A DNA stretch of 64,000 bases from the NCBI RefSeq assembly GCF_042688385.1, contig NZ_JBHUPY010000013.1:1-64000 (forward strand), in the 5' to 3' direction. A model generated the notes under the pieces. That model saw only the letters and a program-made list of their open reading frames with translations, was not told the DNA's origin and did not search any database. Of this stretch, positions 43,012-51,435 are shown piece after piece. The position numbers and the translations under genes were made by a program. Source of the DNA: Herpetosiphon sp042688385 (GTDB lineage Bacteria > Chloroflexota > Chloroflexia > Chloroflexales > Herpetosiphonaceae). Numbering within the stretch: position 1 is the stretch's first letter; every line of letters starts with the position of its first letter.

Positions 43012-43715
43012 TCCATCCCCAAGTAGGCTTTTTGCACATCTTCGTCTTCGCGCAAGGTAGCCGCATCGCCAGCTTTAACAATAGCCCCAGTTTGCAGCAC
43101 GTAGGCGCGATGGGCGATGCCCAAGGCCATCAAGGCGTTTTGTTCGACTACCAAAATCGTCGTGCCTTGGCTGTTGATATTTTGAATAATTTCAAAAATC
43201 AGGTCAACCAACACTGGAGCCAAGCCCATCGATGGCTCATCGAGCAACAGCAAGCGGGGACGCGACATAAGTGCGCGACCAATCGCTAACATTTGCTGTT
43301 CGCCGCCAGAGAGTGTGCCGCCACGCTGAGCGACCCGCTCCTTCAAACGCGGAAATAGCTCAAACACCCGATCCATATCGCTGGCGATTTCGCTTTTGTT
43401 GTTGCGGGTGAATGCGCCCATTTCTAAGTTTTCGCGTACCGTGAGGTTGGCGAAAATCCGCCGCCCTTCTGGCGATTGCGAAATGCCTTGCGAAACAATT
43501 TTATGCGCCGGAACGCTATTCAGCGGTTTACCTTCAAACAGCACTTGGCCGGTTCGTGGCGGTGTAATGCCAGAAATTGTGCGCAAGGTTGTGCTTTTGC
43601 CAGCGCCATTCGAGCCAATCAGGGTCACAATTTCGCCTTGATTAATTTCCAGCGAAATGCCCTTGAGTGCATGAATGTTGCCATAATACGTATGTACATT
43701 TTGCAGTTGCAACAT
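43008..43715 (-). CDS. livF: Branched-chain amino acid ABC transporter ATPase LivF
   Basis: 235 residues, the normal LivF length. Walker A GSNGAGKST (about 34-42), SPEGRRIFANLTVRENLEMGA (LivF-specific), signature LSGGEQQ and Walker B LLLLDEPSMGLAP. With LivG it forms the cytoplasmic ATPase pair. AAGGA lies 8 nt before the ATG. It is separated from livG by 269 bp that contain a palindromic element, unusual in this otherwise compact operon. Confidence 0.95.
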   Translation of the reverse strand: MLQLQNVHTYYGNIHALKGISLEINQGEIVTLIGSNGAGKSTTLRTISGITPPRTGQVLFEGKPLNSVPAHKIVSQGISQSPEGRRIFANLTVRENLEMGAFTRNNKSEIASDMDRVFELFPRLKERVAQRGGTLSGGEQQMLAIGRALMSRPRLLLLDEPSMGLAPVLVDLIFEIIQNINSQGTTILVVEQNALMALGIAHRAYVLQTGAIVKAGDAATLREDEDVQKAYLGME

Positions 43716-43794
43716 CGCGAATGTCCTTGTTTTAGTAGGCTATAGGCTTTGGGCTATTGGCGATTGAACCGTATTCCCAACCTATAGCTGTACT

Positions 43795-43962
43795 GTACTG
43801 GTTCGTCACGTTAACCACCGATTTCCCCTCACCCCCTAGCCCCCTAGCCCGTCGAACGGGCGAGGGGGAACCCCGGAGTCGTTGCTCCCCTCGCCCGCGT
43901 TCAGTGGGAGAGGGGCTGGGGGTGAGGGCATGCTCCTCGTTGTCAATCCAATTAACCATTAC
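43795..43962. mobile_element. MITE-like palindromic element, copy G, inside the liv operon
   Basis: The core (43824-43929) and both flanks are the reverse complement of element B at 9479-9646. The left end GTACTGGTTCGT differs from the B terminus by one base; the right end is more worn (ATTAACCATTAC). The shared flanks include TTAACCACCGATTTCCCCTC and GTTGTCAATCCAAT. It separates livG from livF. Confidence 0.65.
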
Positions 43963-43984
43963 CTATAGCCTAGAGCCAATAGCC

Positions 43985-44797
43985 CTACTTATCAAATACT
44001 GGAGCGCCGCCGCCTTTGCCCTTGGCCGCGTGGCCAGTGCCAAGATAAGCTTCGACGACCTTGGGATCGGTTTGGACTTCGCGTGGCATGCCTTCGGAAA
44101 TTTTAATCCCGCGATCGAGCACGGTCACTCGTTCAGAAATGCCCATGACCACTTTCATATCGTGTTCGATCAGCAGCACGGTTAGTTCGCGCTCATCACG
44201 CACCCGATAGATCAACGCGGTCAAGGCATCGGTTTCTTTGGGATTCATGCCAGCGGTTGGCTCATCGAGCAACAACAATTTGGGATCGGTTGCCAACGCC
44301 CGTGCCACTTCCAAACGGCGTTGATCGCCATAAGGCAGATTTTTGGCCATTTCGTCGGCGCTATTGCGGCCCAAGCCAACATATTCGAGCAACTCAAAGG
44401 CTTTTTGGCGCGCCGCTTTTTCTTCGGCGCGCATGCTGGCAGTGCGAAATAGCGTGCCCAGCAAGCCAGTATTCATGCGGCAATGCTGGCCAACCAATAC
44501 ATTTTCGAGCGCAGTCATATGCGCAAACAAGCGAATATTTTGGAATGTGCGGCCAATCCCAAGCTTGGTCACTTCGCTGGGCTTGGTGCCGTTGATCCGC
44601 TTGCCATCGAAAATCATATCGCCATCGCTGGGCGTATACAAACCAGTGATCATATTAAAGAAGGTGGTTTTGCCAGCGCCGTTGGGGCCAATTAGCCCAA
44701 CAATCGAACCTTTTTCAATTTCAAATGAAACATCGCTCACGGCGGTTAGGCCACCAAATCGCTTGGTAATGGCGCGAGCTTGCAGCAAGGGTGCCAT
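43985..44797 (-). CDS. livG: Branched-chain amino acid ABC transporter ATPase LivG
   Basis: 270 residues from the ATG 7 nt after GGAGA; the frame is open to 44875, but that would overlap livM by 67 bp. LLQARAITKRFGGLTAVSDVSFEI starts it, then Walker A GPNGAGKTT, GIGRTFQNIRLF and the LivG-type Walker B LLLLDEPTAGMNPKE. The LSGG signature is replaced by LPYGDQRR, as is usual in LivG. The Gly/Lys-rich tail is long. It begins 10 bp after livM. Confidence 0.95.
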   Translation of the reverse strand: MAPLLQARAITKRFGGLTAVSDVSFEIEKGSIVGLIGPNGAGKTTFFNMITGLYTPSDGDMIFDGKRINGTKPSEVTKLGIGRTFQNIRLFAHMTALENVLVGQHCRMNTGLLGTLFRTASMRAEEKAARQKAFELLEYVGLGRNSADEMAKNLPYGDQRRLEVARALATDPKLLLLDEPTAGMNPKETDALTALIYRVRDERELTVLLIEHDMKVVMGISERVTVLDRGIKISEGMPREVQTDPKVVEAYLGTGHAAKGKGGGAPVFDK

Positions 44798-44807
44798 AGC
44801 AGGTCTC

Positions 44808-46559
44808 CTACGCCGCCAACGACGGATCAGCTTCCGCCTCGGCTGCAACACTATTGCTATTGATCGTATCGTCATCGGGATGCAGTTCGGCTTTACGGCG
44901 TTCGTTGGGCAAGAGGCCTTCCGGTCGGACGAGCATCATCACTACCAACACAATTCCAAACAGCAACAAGCGTTGTTGAGTCAGATCTTGCAGCGCCGAA
45001 ACCCCAACCGTACTGCTGCCCGTTGCGCTTGCTCGCTCGTTGGCAATATCGCGGAACAATTCGGCTCCCTTGGGAATAAACATTTTATCAGCGCCTTGAA
45101 TCAACAAGCCGCCAATAATCACCCCCGTCATATTGCCCAAACCGCCGAGAATCACCATACATAGCAAGATGATCGAGACGCTAAAGTCGAAGGAGCTTGG
45201 GAAGATCGCCCCGATAAATGCGCCATAGAACGCGCCACCAAAGCCCGAGAACATCGCGCCCATCGAGAAGGCTAGCAATTTGGTGCGCACGACGTTGATG
45301 CCCATTGCATCGGCGGCCAATTCATCTTCGCGCATGGCCATCCAAGCGCGGCCTTGGCGTGAATCACGCAAGCGATTGATGAAGAAAATCGCCAAGCCCA
45401 TGATCACAATCAGCAGGTAGTACCATGGAATTTTGTTTGATGGCTCGAAATCGCCAATAAATGGCAAATGCGGCGGTGAAATGGGGTTAATCCCTTTGTT
45501 GCCACCAGTCAAGTCGACTTGCTCAATCCCAATTGGCATGCCAAAGAAGCGTAAGGTCAAGGTACCACTTGGTGGGCCACCACCAAGGCTACGGAAGAGA
45601 ATTGGCACAATTTCGCCGAAACCAAGCGTTACAATCGCCAAATAGTCGCCGCGTAAGGGTAATGTCGGCGCACCGAGCGTTAAGCCAGCGATCGCCGCCA
45701 CCGCCGCTGCCACCCAAATCACCAACCAAAAACTGAGGTTGATGCCAAGGTGCGGCGATGAGAGCATCGCGGTGGTGTAGGCTCCAATCGCGAAAAAGGC
45801 TGCATAACCTAAGTCGAGCAAGCCAGCATAGCCCACCACAATATTCAAGCCCAAGGCCAACAGAATGAAGATATAAATTGGAATCAAGGCATCGAGCAAC
45901 AGCAAGTTGCCAGCCCGATCGATCAACGGAATCAAAAGCACTGGCAAGGCGATAACCGCCAACAGTGGAATGTTTGGGCGCAATGGCAAACTGCGAGCAG
46001 CACAAGCAGCGGCCCCCAAGATAGCTGCCGAGAGCGTCGAAAAAGCGAAGGCAAACAGCAAAATCAAAATATCGCTGCCCAAGCCAAGCACATCGGCAAA
46101 AATCACGGTTTCGGATAAATGCTCAGCAAACTCGCCAGCATCAACCCCAGCCGCAGGAGCGATCACAAACGCGGTTAAAAGGAGCGCGAGGGCTGTCCAT
46201 GCCCCGGCAATTGCTCCTGCTTCGGCCCCTAAGATTGCGGCCTTCTTAGGATTGGCCTGCGGGCTACGTTGAAAGACCAGCAAACCAGCCCCTAAACCAC
46301 TGAGCATTCCCGCAATAATTGCAACCCCTGGTTTATCAGTTCCATAGACAATCGTCATGACCGCGCCGAACAAGCCAGCAATCAAGCCAGCTTTAATCAT
46401 ATCGGGCAATGGCGCACTATACAGCAAACAGAGGGCGGCAATCACCAAACCACCAAGCAATGCTGCACCAATTCCAAGGTTGGGATAATTCCATAGGAAG
46501 AATGCCCCAACCGCAAAGCCAATCCCGCCAGTTTTTAAGTAGCGCTGTGTATTTGGCAT
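44808..46559 (-). CDS. livM: Branched-chain amino acid ABC transporter permease LivM with extra N-terminal membrane domain
   Basis: 583 residues from the ATG 5 nt after GAGGA. The LivM core starts near residue 220 (IYIFILLALGLNIVVGYAGLLDLGYAAFFAIGAYT). It contains the EAA-like loop GRAWMAMREDELAADAMGINVVRTKLLAF and ends near residue 540. The first about 215 residues add five or six membrane helices (Gly/Ala-rich) with no counterpart in standard LivM (about 320-425 aa). The C-terminus adds a charged cytoplasmic tail. It pairs with LivH to form the channel; 13 bp separate them. Confidence 0.93.
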   Translation of the reverse strand: MPNTQRYLKTGGIGFAVGAFFLWNYPNLGIGAALLGGLVIAALCLLYSAPLPDMIKAGLIAGLFGAVMTIVYGTDKPGVAIIAGMLSGLGAGLLVFQRSPQANPKKAAILGAEAGAIAGAWTALALLLTAFVIAPAAGVDAGEFAEHLSETVIFADVLGLGSDILILLFAFAFSTLSAAILGAAACAARSLPLRPNIPLLAVIALPVLLIPLIDRAGNLLLLDALIPIYIFILLALGLNIVVGYAGLLDLGYAAFFAIGAYTTAMLSSPHLGINLSFWLVIWVAAAVAAIAGLTLGAPTLPLRGDYLAIVTLGFGEIVPILFRSLGGGPPSGTLTLRFFGMPIGIEQVDLTGGNKGINPISPPHLPFIGDFEPSNKIPWYYLLIVIMGLAIFFINRLRDSRQGRAWMAMREDELAADAMGINVVRTKLLAFSMGAMFSGFGGAFYGAFIGAIFPSSFDFSVSIILLCMVILGGLGNMTGVIIGGLLIQGADKMFIPKGAELFRDIANERASATGSSTVGVSALQDLTQQRLLLFGIVLVVMMLVRPEGLLPNERRKAELHPDDDTINSNSVAAEAEADPSLAA

Positions 46560-46572
46560 ACAATCCTCGTTT

Positions 46573-47739
46573 CTAGGCTTTTTGGCCACCTTCTTGCCCG
46601 AGCAACCCAGTTGGTCGGAAGAGCAAAATCAAGACAAGAATGGCGAAAATCACCGCATTCGACCAACGTGTACCAATGTATTGATCGCTCAAGGCGAGGA
46701 TCAAGCCAATCAGCAAGCCACCCAAAGCCGAACCAAGGATATTGCCAATGCCACCAAGCACTGCTGCCGTGAAGGAGAGCAAGCCTGCGGTAAACCCCAT
46801 GGTAAATACTGCTGTCCCGTTGTAGAGGCCAACGATCATACCGGCAGCACCGCCCAACGCGCCACCAATAAGGAAGGTTACGGAGATGGTGCGGTCGGCG
46901 TTGATGCCCATCAAACGTGCTGCGTCGCGGTCTTGTGCGGTTGCCCGAATCGCCTTACCAAGCTTGGTAAAACGCACAAACGAATATAAGCCCGCAAGCA
47001 ACCCAAGGCTTACAACGGCTACCAGCAGATCTTTATAGGTATATTTCAAACTATTGGGAATAAAAAAGACTTGGCCGTTGGGCAGCAAGTCGGGAATATT
47101 CTTGGGGGCAACTGATTGGCTCCCCATCGCATCGGCAACTCGGCCAATTGCATCTGAGCCCAGCCCATCAGCAATTTTATCCCAAATTAGGCCATCGCCA
47201 AGGAAGATCCCCAAATTTTGCAACACAAACGACATCCCAATTGCTGAAATCAAGGGAGCCAAACGCGGAGCTTTGCGCAATGGCCGATAGGCAAAGCGCT
47301 CAATCCCTGCATTCATCAAGGCAGTGCAGAGCATCACCAAGCCCAAGATGCCAATCAGCGAGAAGAAAATCGTGATACCTGAGCTGGTTTTGGGATCTAA
47401 GCCAAACAAACTGATAAAGATCAACGACAAAAATGCGCCGATCATAAATAAATCGCCGTGGGCGAAGTTGATCAACTCCAAAATCCCATACACCAAGGTA
47501 TAGCCAAGCGCAATTACCGCAATATAGGTGCCTTTGGTCAAACCAATCACCATTTGTTGGGTTAGTTGCCCAGGGTTATCCCACATTTTAAATAAGATCA
47601 TTTGGTAAATGGGAATGGCAAAGAATCCGAGGAAAATAATCAGGCCGACAATCGAAAATGCCCGTCGCTTGGTCAGAAATGGCTCGCGTGGTACAAGCGG
47701 AGCCGCCTGCGGCGACGATGGAGTTTGAGATGCTGCCAT
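46573..47739 (-). CDS. livH: Branched-chain amino acid ABC transporter permease LivH
   Basis: 388 residues with about eight membrane helices. GLTKGTYIAVIALGYTLVYGILELINFAHGDLFMIGAF (about 70-107) and the cytoplasmic coupling loop GKAIRATAQDRDAARLMGINADRTI (about 270-295) are the LivH motifs. Compared with the usual about 300 residues it carries an N-terminal extension and an insertion at about 175-235 (LGDGLIWDKIADGLGS...), probably an extracytoplasmic loop. It follows livK after a 100-bp gap with a perfect hairpin. Confidence 0.94.
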   Translation of the reverse strand: MAASQTPSSPQAAPLVPREPFLTKRRAFSIVGLIIFLGFFAIPIYQMILFKMWDNPGQLTQQMVIGLTKGTYIAVIALGYTLVYGILELINFAHGDLFMIGAFLSLIFISLFGLDPKTSSGITIFFSLIGILGLVMLCTALMNAGIERFAYRPLRKAPRLAPLISAIGMSFVLQNLGIFLGDGLIWDKIADGLGSDAIGRVADAMGSQSVAPKNIPDLLPNGQVFFIPNSLKYTYKDLLVAVVSLGLLAGLYSFVRFTKLGKAIRATAQDRDAARLMGINADRTISVTFLIGGALGGAAGMIVGLYNGTAVFTMGFTAGLLSFTAAVLGGIGNILGSALGGLLIGLILALSDQYIGTRWSNAVIFAILVLILLFRPTGLLGQEGGQKA

Positions 47740-47796
47740 AGCGCGTTATTCCTATGTACCCAGCAAGGGGCTGGTGACGATAATCCACACAGGGGA

Positions 47797-47822
47797 AAGG
47801 GACGATCGATCGATCGTCCCTT
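47797..47822 (-). terminator. Intra-operon hairpin between livK and livH
   Basis: A 26-bp perfect palindrome (13+13) starts 18 bp after the livK stop; on the minus strand TTTCCCC follows. Placed after the binding-protein gene, it probably stabilises the livK message or terminates part of the transcripts so that LivK exceeds the membrane components. Confidence 0.7.
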
Positions 47823-47839
47823 GGAAACGGTATGCAAAC

Positions 47840-49066
47840 TTATTTGAGGACTTGAACAAATTCGAATGCACCATTCTTGATTTGTTGGCCGCTCATTTGG
47901 GTCAACGTCGTGTCGCCACTAGCGTCGAAGCCCCATTTGCCCAACACGCCATCGAAATCTTTGGTTGCGAAGACGTTCTTCAAGATGGTTTCGCGGTTGA
48001 TGCTATCGCACGATTTGTTGATTGCAGCCAAGGCAACGTTGGTTGAATCATAACCATAAGCAGCGTAGGCTTCTGGCTCGGCGTTGAATTTGGCCTTGTA
48101 GGCGTTGTACCATTCGGCACCCTTGCCTTCAAGCTTCGATGGTGGAACGCCACCGAAGGTTGCGTATACGCCTTCAGCGTTATCAGCTCCAGCTGCATCA
48201 ATAAAGGCTTGTTCGTAGATGCCGTCTGGACCCATGAACTTGACTTTATCAGCGGTCATGCCAGCAGCGCGCATATCTTTGACCAATTGGCCTGCGTTGC
48301 TTTGGGTAATCCCACCGAAGTAGATCAAATCTGGGTTGGTGGCGGCGATTTTCGACATCAAGGCTTTGTAGTCGCTAGCCTTTGAGTCGATACCATCACG
48401 GCCAAGGATTGTAATGCCATTCTTTTCGGCGGTAGCAGCGAATACGTCGGCAATGCCTTTGCCATACAACTCGGTATCATCGAGCACATAGACTTTGGTT
48501 ACGCCCAATTCTTTGGCCCAATTGCCTGCTGCTGCACCTTGTAAGTCATCTGCTGGCACAACCCGAGTGTAGTTGCGGGTGCCTTTTGGATAGTAGACTG
48601 CTGGTTCGCCTTCAGCGCCTTTGCCTTCCTTGGTCAAGCCAGGGTAGGTGTTGGCTGGGCTGATCATCACAATCCCTGCGTTGTTCAAGATTGGAATCGA
48701 AATCTTGGCAGCACCTGAGTTGAAGGTCCCAATGTAGACCATCACATCTTTGTTTGAGGCAGCAGCGTTGGCGTTTTCTGCTTCTTTGGTTTCGTCCCAA
48801 GCGCCTTTGGCTGCGGTTGCATCGTCAAGATCTTCATACTTGATTTCAACATTACCATTGCACGCGGCGTATTTGTCTTCTTCTAAACGCATCTTAATGG
48901 CGTTTACGATGGTATCTGTTTGTCCTTTTGAGGAACCGGTGCGAGGTAAGCTGCTAACAATCGTGACGGTGGTTTTGGTGCCTGATCCACCAGTTTGGGT
49001 ACCACATGCGGCCAAAATTACCATGATCATGGTCAAGACGAGCGAGAATGAAAGAAAACGTTTCAT
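47840..49066 (-). CDS. livK: Branched-chain amino acid ABC transporter substrate-binding lipoprotein LivK
   Basis: 408 residues. The signal peptide ends ILAAC (lipid on Cys21) and is followed by a Gly/Thr-rich linker. The mature domain has the periplasmic-binding type I fold: TIVSSLPRTGSSKGQTDTIVNAIKM, GIVMISPANTYPGLT, and GVTKVYVLDDTELYGKGIADVFAATAEKNG. It binds Leu/Ile/Val-like ligands and delivers them to LivHM. It is the first gene of the liv-cupin operon, under a consensus-like promoter about 190 bp upstream. Confidence 0.95.
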   Translation of the reverse strand: MKRFLSFSLVLTMIMVILAACGTQTGGSGTKTTVTIVSSLPRTGSSKGQTDTIVNAIKMRLEEDKYAACNGNVEIKYEDLDDATAAKGAWDETKEAENANAAASNKDVMVYIGTFNSGAAKISIPILNNAGIVMISPANTYPGLTKEGKGAEGEPAVYYPKGTRNYTRVVPADDLQGAAAGNWAKELGVTKVYVLDDTELYGKGIADVFAATAEKNGITILGRDGIDSKASDYKALMSKIAATNPDLIYFGGITQSNAGQLVKDMRAAGMTADKVKFMGPDGIYEQAFIDAAGADNAEGVYATFGGVPPSKLEGKGAEWYNAYKAKFNAEPEAYAAYGYDSTNVALAAINKSCDSINRETILKNVFATKDFDGVLGKWGFDASGDTTLTQMSGQQIKNGAFEFVQVLK

Positions 49067-49135
49067 AATTCCAGTTGCTCCTTGTTTAAAAGCGAGGAAA
49101 GCCTAAAACTGGCTAGCCCAAAGCCATACATGGTT

Positions 49136-49150
49136 TTAGTGATGAGGCAT
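49136..49150 (-). CDS. Possible 4-codon leader ORF in the livK 5' UTR
   Basis: A perfect AAGGAGG (49160-49154) lies 3 nt before an ATG that reads Met-Pro-His-His-stop. It is in the transcribed leader of livK, just before an inverted repeat CTAAAAC (49140-49134)/GTTTTAG (49110-49104). It may be a ribosome-loading or attenuation element, or chance. Confidence 0.25.
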   Translation of the reverse strand: MPHH

Positions 49151-49260
49151 TAACCTCCTTAAAAGCCACATTGAACTCTAAGGTGCAATCATTGAACGAC
49201 GAGCTACCTGCAATGGTAGCGGGTTGGATTGGGAGAAAGTAGAGGGACTTATAGGGCGGT

Positions 49261-49289
49261 AGTGTACACAACGAGCATGGTTTTGTCAA
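49261..49289 (-). promoter_or_regulatory. Sigma-70-type promoter of the liv operon
   Basis: On the minus strand TTGACA (49289-49284, perfect -35) and TACACT (49266-49261) are separated by exactly 17 bp. The start site would be near 49254, giving a leader of about 190 nt before livK. Confidence 0.75.
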
Positions 49290-49299
49290 ACAATCGAGG

Positions 49300-49565
49300 T
49301 AGGACAATGAGAGGGATGAAGGATGAGGGATGAAGGATGAAATACCAAATCAGAAGTCAAAAGTCAAAAGTCAAAAAGGACGAGGCTATCGGCTATTGGC
49401 TATGGGAAGCATCATCACAACAATCTGTGCAATCTGTGGCCAACGGCAAGGATGAAGGATGAGGGATGAAGGGATATGCTCTCCACATGGAGCTTGACGT
49501 TCTTCGCGATCTTCGCGTCCTTCGCGGTTTCGGCCTTCGTTCCCTTCGTGATCTTCGTGGATCAT
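49300..49565. repeat. Intergenic repeats upstream of the liv promoter
   Basis: GATGAAGGATGAGGGATGAAG blocks at 49313-49341 and 49450-49471, AAGTCAAAAGTCAAAAG at 49353-49375, a 'caatctgtgcaatctgtggcc' unit at 49421-49441, and CTTCGCGATCTTCGCGTCCTTCG type repeats at 49502-49560. These are reverse complements of the repeats at 7079-9375. The gap 49067-49641 holds only these, the liv promoter and the liv leader. Confidence 0.8.
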
Positions 49566-49641
49566 ACCAAACGGACTCCTAAATCTCCATTTTGCTTGTA
49601 CAATAAGAACACCTGAGTCGCAGTGGACGAAAGGAGCAAAC

Positions 49642-51369
49642 ATGCGACGGATTCTTCTCCTGCTGGGCTTGATCTTAAGCCTCACCATCATTCCCTCCAA
49701 CTCGCCCGCAACCAGCGCTGCCGAGCCTTCGCGCCCGGTTTTTGCCTACTATTACGGCTGGTGGGGCAGCCAAACGTGGTATCTCGATAAGATTCGCGAT
49801 CGCCCACTAGAACTCTACGAGAGCGACCGCGATAGCACCATGCTCAACCATATTCGCCAAGCCAAAAACGCTGGCATCGATGGCTTTATTTGTACATGGC
49901 GCTATACCTGTGCACGTTTGCTGCAACTCGCCGAGCAAGAAGGCAATTTCAACATCGCCTTCAGCGTTGATCCGGTGGCCGATGGCACGCTTGGCTCAAC
50001 TCAAGCAATTGTCGATAATATGCGCGAAATGGCTGACCTCGCCAAAAGTAGTGCCTACTGGCATTGGGATGGCAAGCCAGTCTTCATCTTCTGGAACGAT
50101 ACGATTTTGCCTGGTGGCCGTGGCTCACTGAATGATTGGACTGATTTGCGCAATCGCGTTGATCCCAATCGCAATCAATTTTGGCTCGGCGGCGGGGTCA
50201 ATTTCAATCTCCTCGATGTGTTCGATGCACTCCACTTTTTCGATATTACCTGGGAACGCAAGCAAGGCGATGCCATGAGTTCGTATAGCCGCAATTTGCG
50301 CGACTACAACACGCGTCGCAATAGTAACAAACCATTTGTGGCAACTGTTATGCCTGGTTATGATGATTTGCTCTATCGCAACGGCCACTTGCGTGACCGC
50401 GAGAATGGCAACTACTACCGCGCTGGCTGGGATACGGCCATGAATTATCAGGCGCGGGCGGTGATTCTGACCAGCTGGAATGAATGGTATGAAGGCAGCC
50501 AGCTTGAGCCAAGCCAAAGTTATGGCAATCTCTACCTCGATATTTCGCGCGAAAAAATTAATGCCTTCAAAAATAATGTGCCGACGATTCCCGATGGCTT
50601 TGCCGATGCCAACTTTGAGAAAACCTGGCAACGCACCGATAAGCCCGTCCAAGATGCGCGCAGCAACCGCTCGTGGGTTTGGGGGCCAGCAATCGCCAAA
50701 GGCCAATACGAGCCATATGGTGGCAGCACGCGCTTAGTCCAATACTTCGACAAATCGCGCATGGAAGTTAATAATCCCAATGGCGACCGCAGCCAGCCAT
50801 GGTTTGTGACCAATGGCTTGTTGGTGGTTGAAATGATTCGTGGCCAAGTGCAAATTGGCGATAGCTCGTTTGAACAACGCATTCCTGCCGATGAAGCCTT
50901 GGGCGGCGATCCACGCGCGATTAACGATGTTGCGCCAGGCTATAGCTCGCTGCGCGATGTTTTGGGTGCGCAGCCCGACAAAACAGGCCAAACCATCGTT
51001 ACTCAGCTTAAACGCGATGCAACGACCAGCGGCATTGAGGCACCAAGCGTGGTGACCAACGCCAAGTTTGTGAGCCAAACCAGCCATAATATTCCCGATG
51101 TTTTCTGGAATTTTATGAACCAACGCGGCACAGTCTATGAAAATGGTCGCTTCGTTGAAGGCCAAGTTGTCGATTGGGTCTTTGCTTTCGGCTATCCGCT
51201 GAGCGATGCCTATTGGATGCGGGCCAAACTTGGTGGGACTGAAACCTGGATGTTGGTGCAAGCCTTCGAACGCCGGATTCTGACCTATACCCCAACCAAC
51301 TCCGCTGCCTTTCAAGTAGAGATGGGCAATGTTGGCCAACACTATCGCCGTTGGCGCTACGGCAACTAA
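49642..51369 (+). CDS. Exported GH99/WbsX-like protein with a C-terminal Chloroflexota-type module
   Basis: 575 residues with a signal peptide cleaved near TSA-AEP (about 27). Residues 32-310 fit the GH99/GH71-like (WbsX-type) TIM barrel: FAYYYGWWG (34-42), AGIDGFICTWR, PVFIFWNDT and SWNEWYEGSQLEPS (278-291). Substrates in these families are alpha-linked glycans such as mannan or fucoidan; which one applies here is unknown. Residues 318-575 repeat the module found at the N-terminus of the DUF5107 protein (20568-22721), ending VEMGNVGQHYRRWRY. The module may anchor or bind in the envelope. The start has AAAGGAG at 5-nt spacing. Confidence 0.88.
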   Translation: MRRILLLLGLILSLTIIPSNSPATSAAEPSRPVFAYYYGWWGSQTWYLDKIRDRPLELYESDRDSTMLNHIRQAKNAGIDGFICTWRYTCARLLQLAEQEGNFNIAFSVDPVADGTLGSTQAIVDNMREMADLAKSSAYWHWDGKPVFIFWNDTILPGGRGSLNDWTDLRNRVDPNRNQFWLGGGVNFNLLDVFDALHFFDITWERKQGDAMSSYSRNLRDYNTRRNSNKPFVATVMPGYDDLLYRNGHLRDRENGNYYRAGWDTAMNYQARAVILTSWNEWYEGSQLEPSQSYGNLYLDISREKINAFKNNVPTIPDGFADANFEKTWQRTDKPVQDARSNRSWVWGPAIAKGQYEPYGGSTRLVQYFDKSRMEVNNPNGDRSQPWFVTNGLLVVEMIRGQVQIGDSSFEQRIPADEALGGDPRAINDVAPGYSSLRDVLGAQPDKTGQTIVTQLKRDATTSGIEAPSVVTNAKFVSQTSHNIPDVFWNFMNQRGTVYENGRFVEGQVVDWVFAFGYPLSDAYWMRAKLGGTETWMLVQAFERRILTYTPTNSAAFQVEMGNVGQHYRRWRYGN

Positions 51370-51389
51370 GCGCTAGCATTAAATCAAAA

Positions 51390-51426
51390 CGCGCCCACTT
51401 CACATAACGAAGTGGGCGCGTCAATT
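51390..51426. terminator. Bidirectional terminator between convergent genes
   Basis: CGCGCCCACTT (51390-51400) pairs with AAGTGGGCGCG (51410-51420), with TCAATTT on one side and GTTTTGATTT on the other strand. Confidence 0.8.
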
Positions 51427-51435
51427 TAACTAAGC

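Noticed and set aside
49502..49560. Short regular repeats considered as a CRISPR array
   Set aside because: Units are 9-12 bp, degenerate and contiguous, without spacers of constant length; no cas genes in the window.
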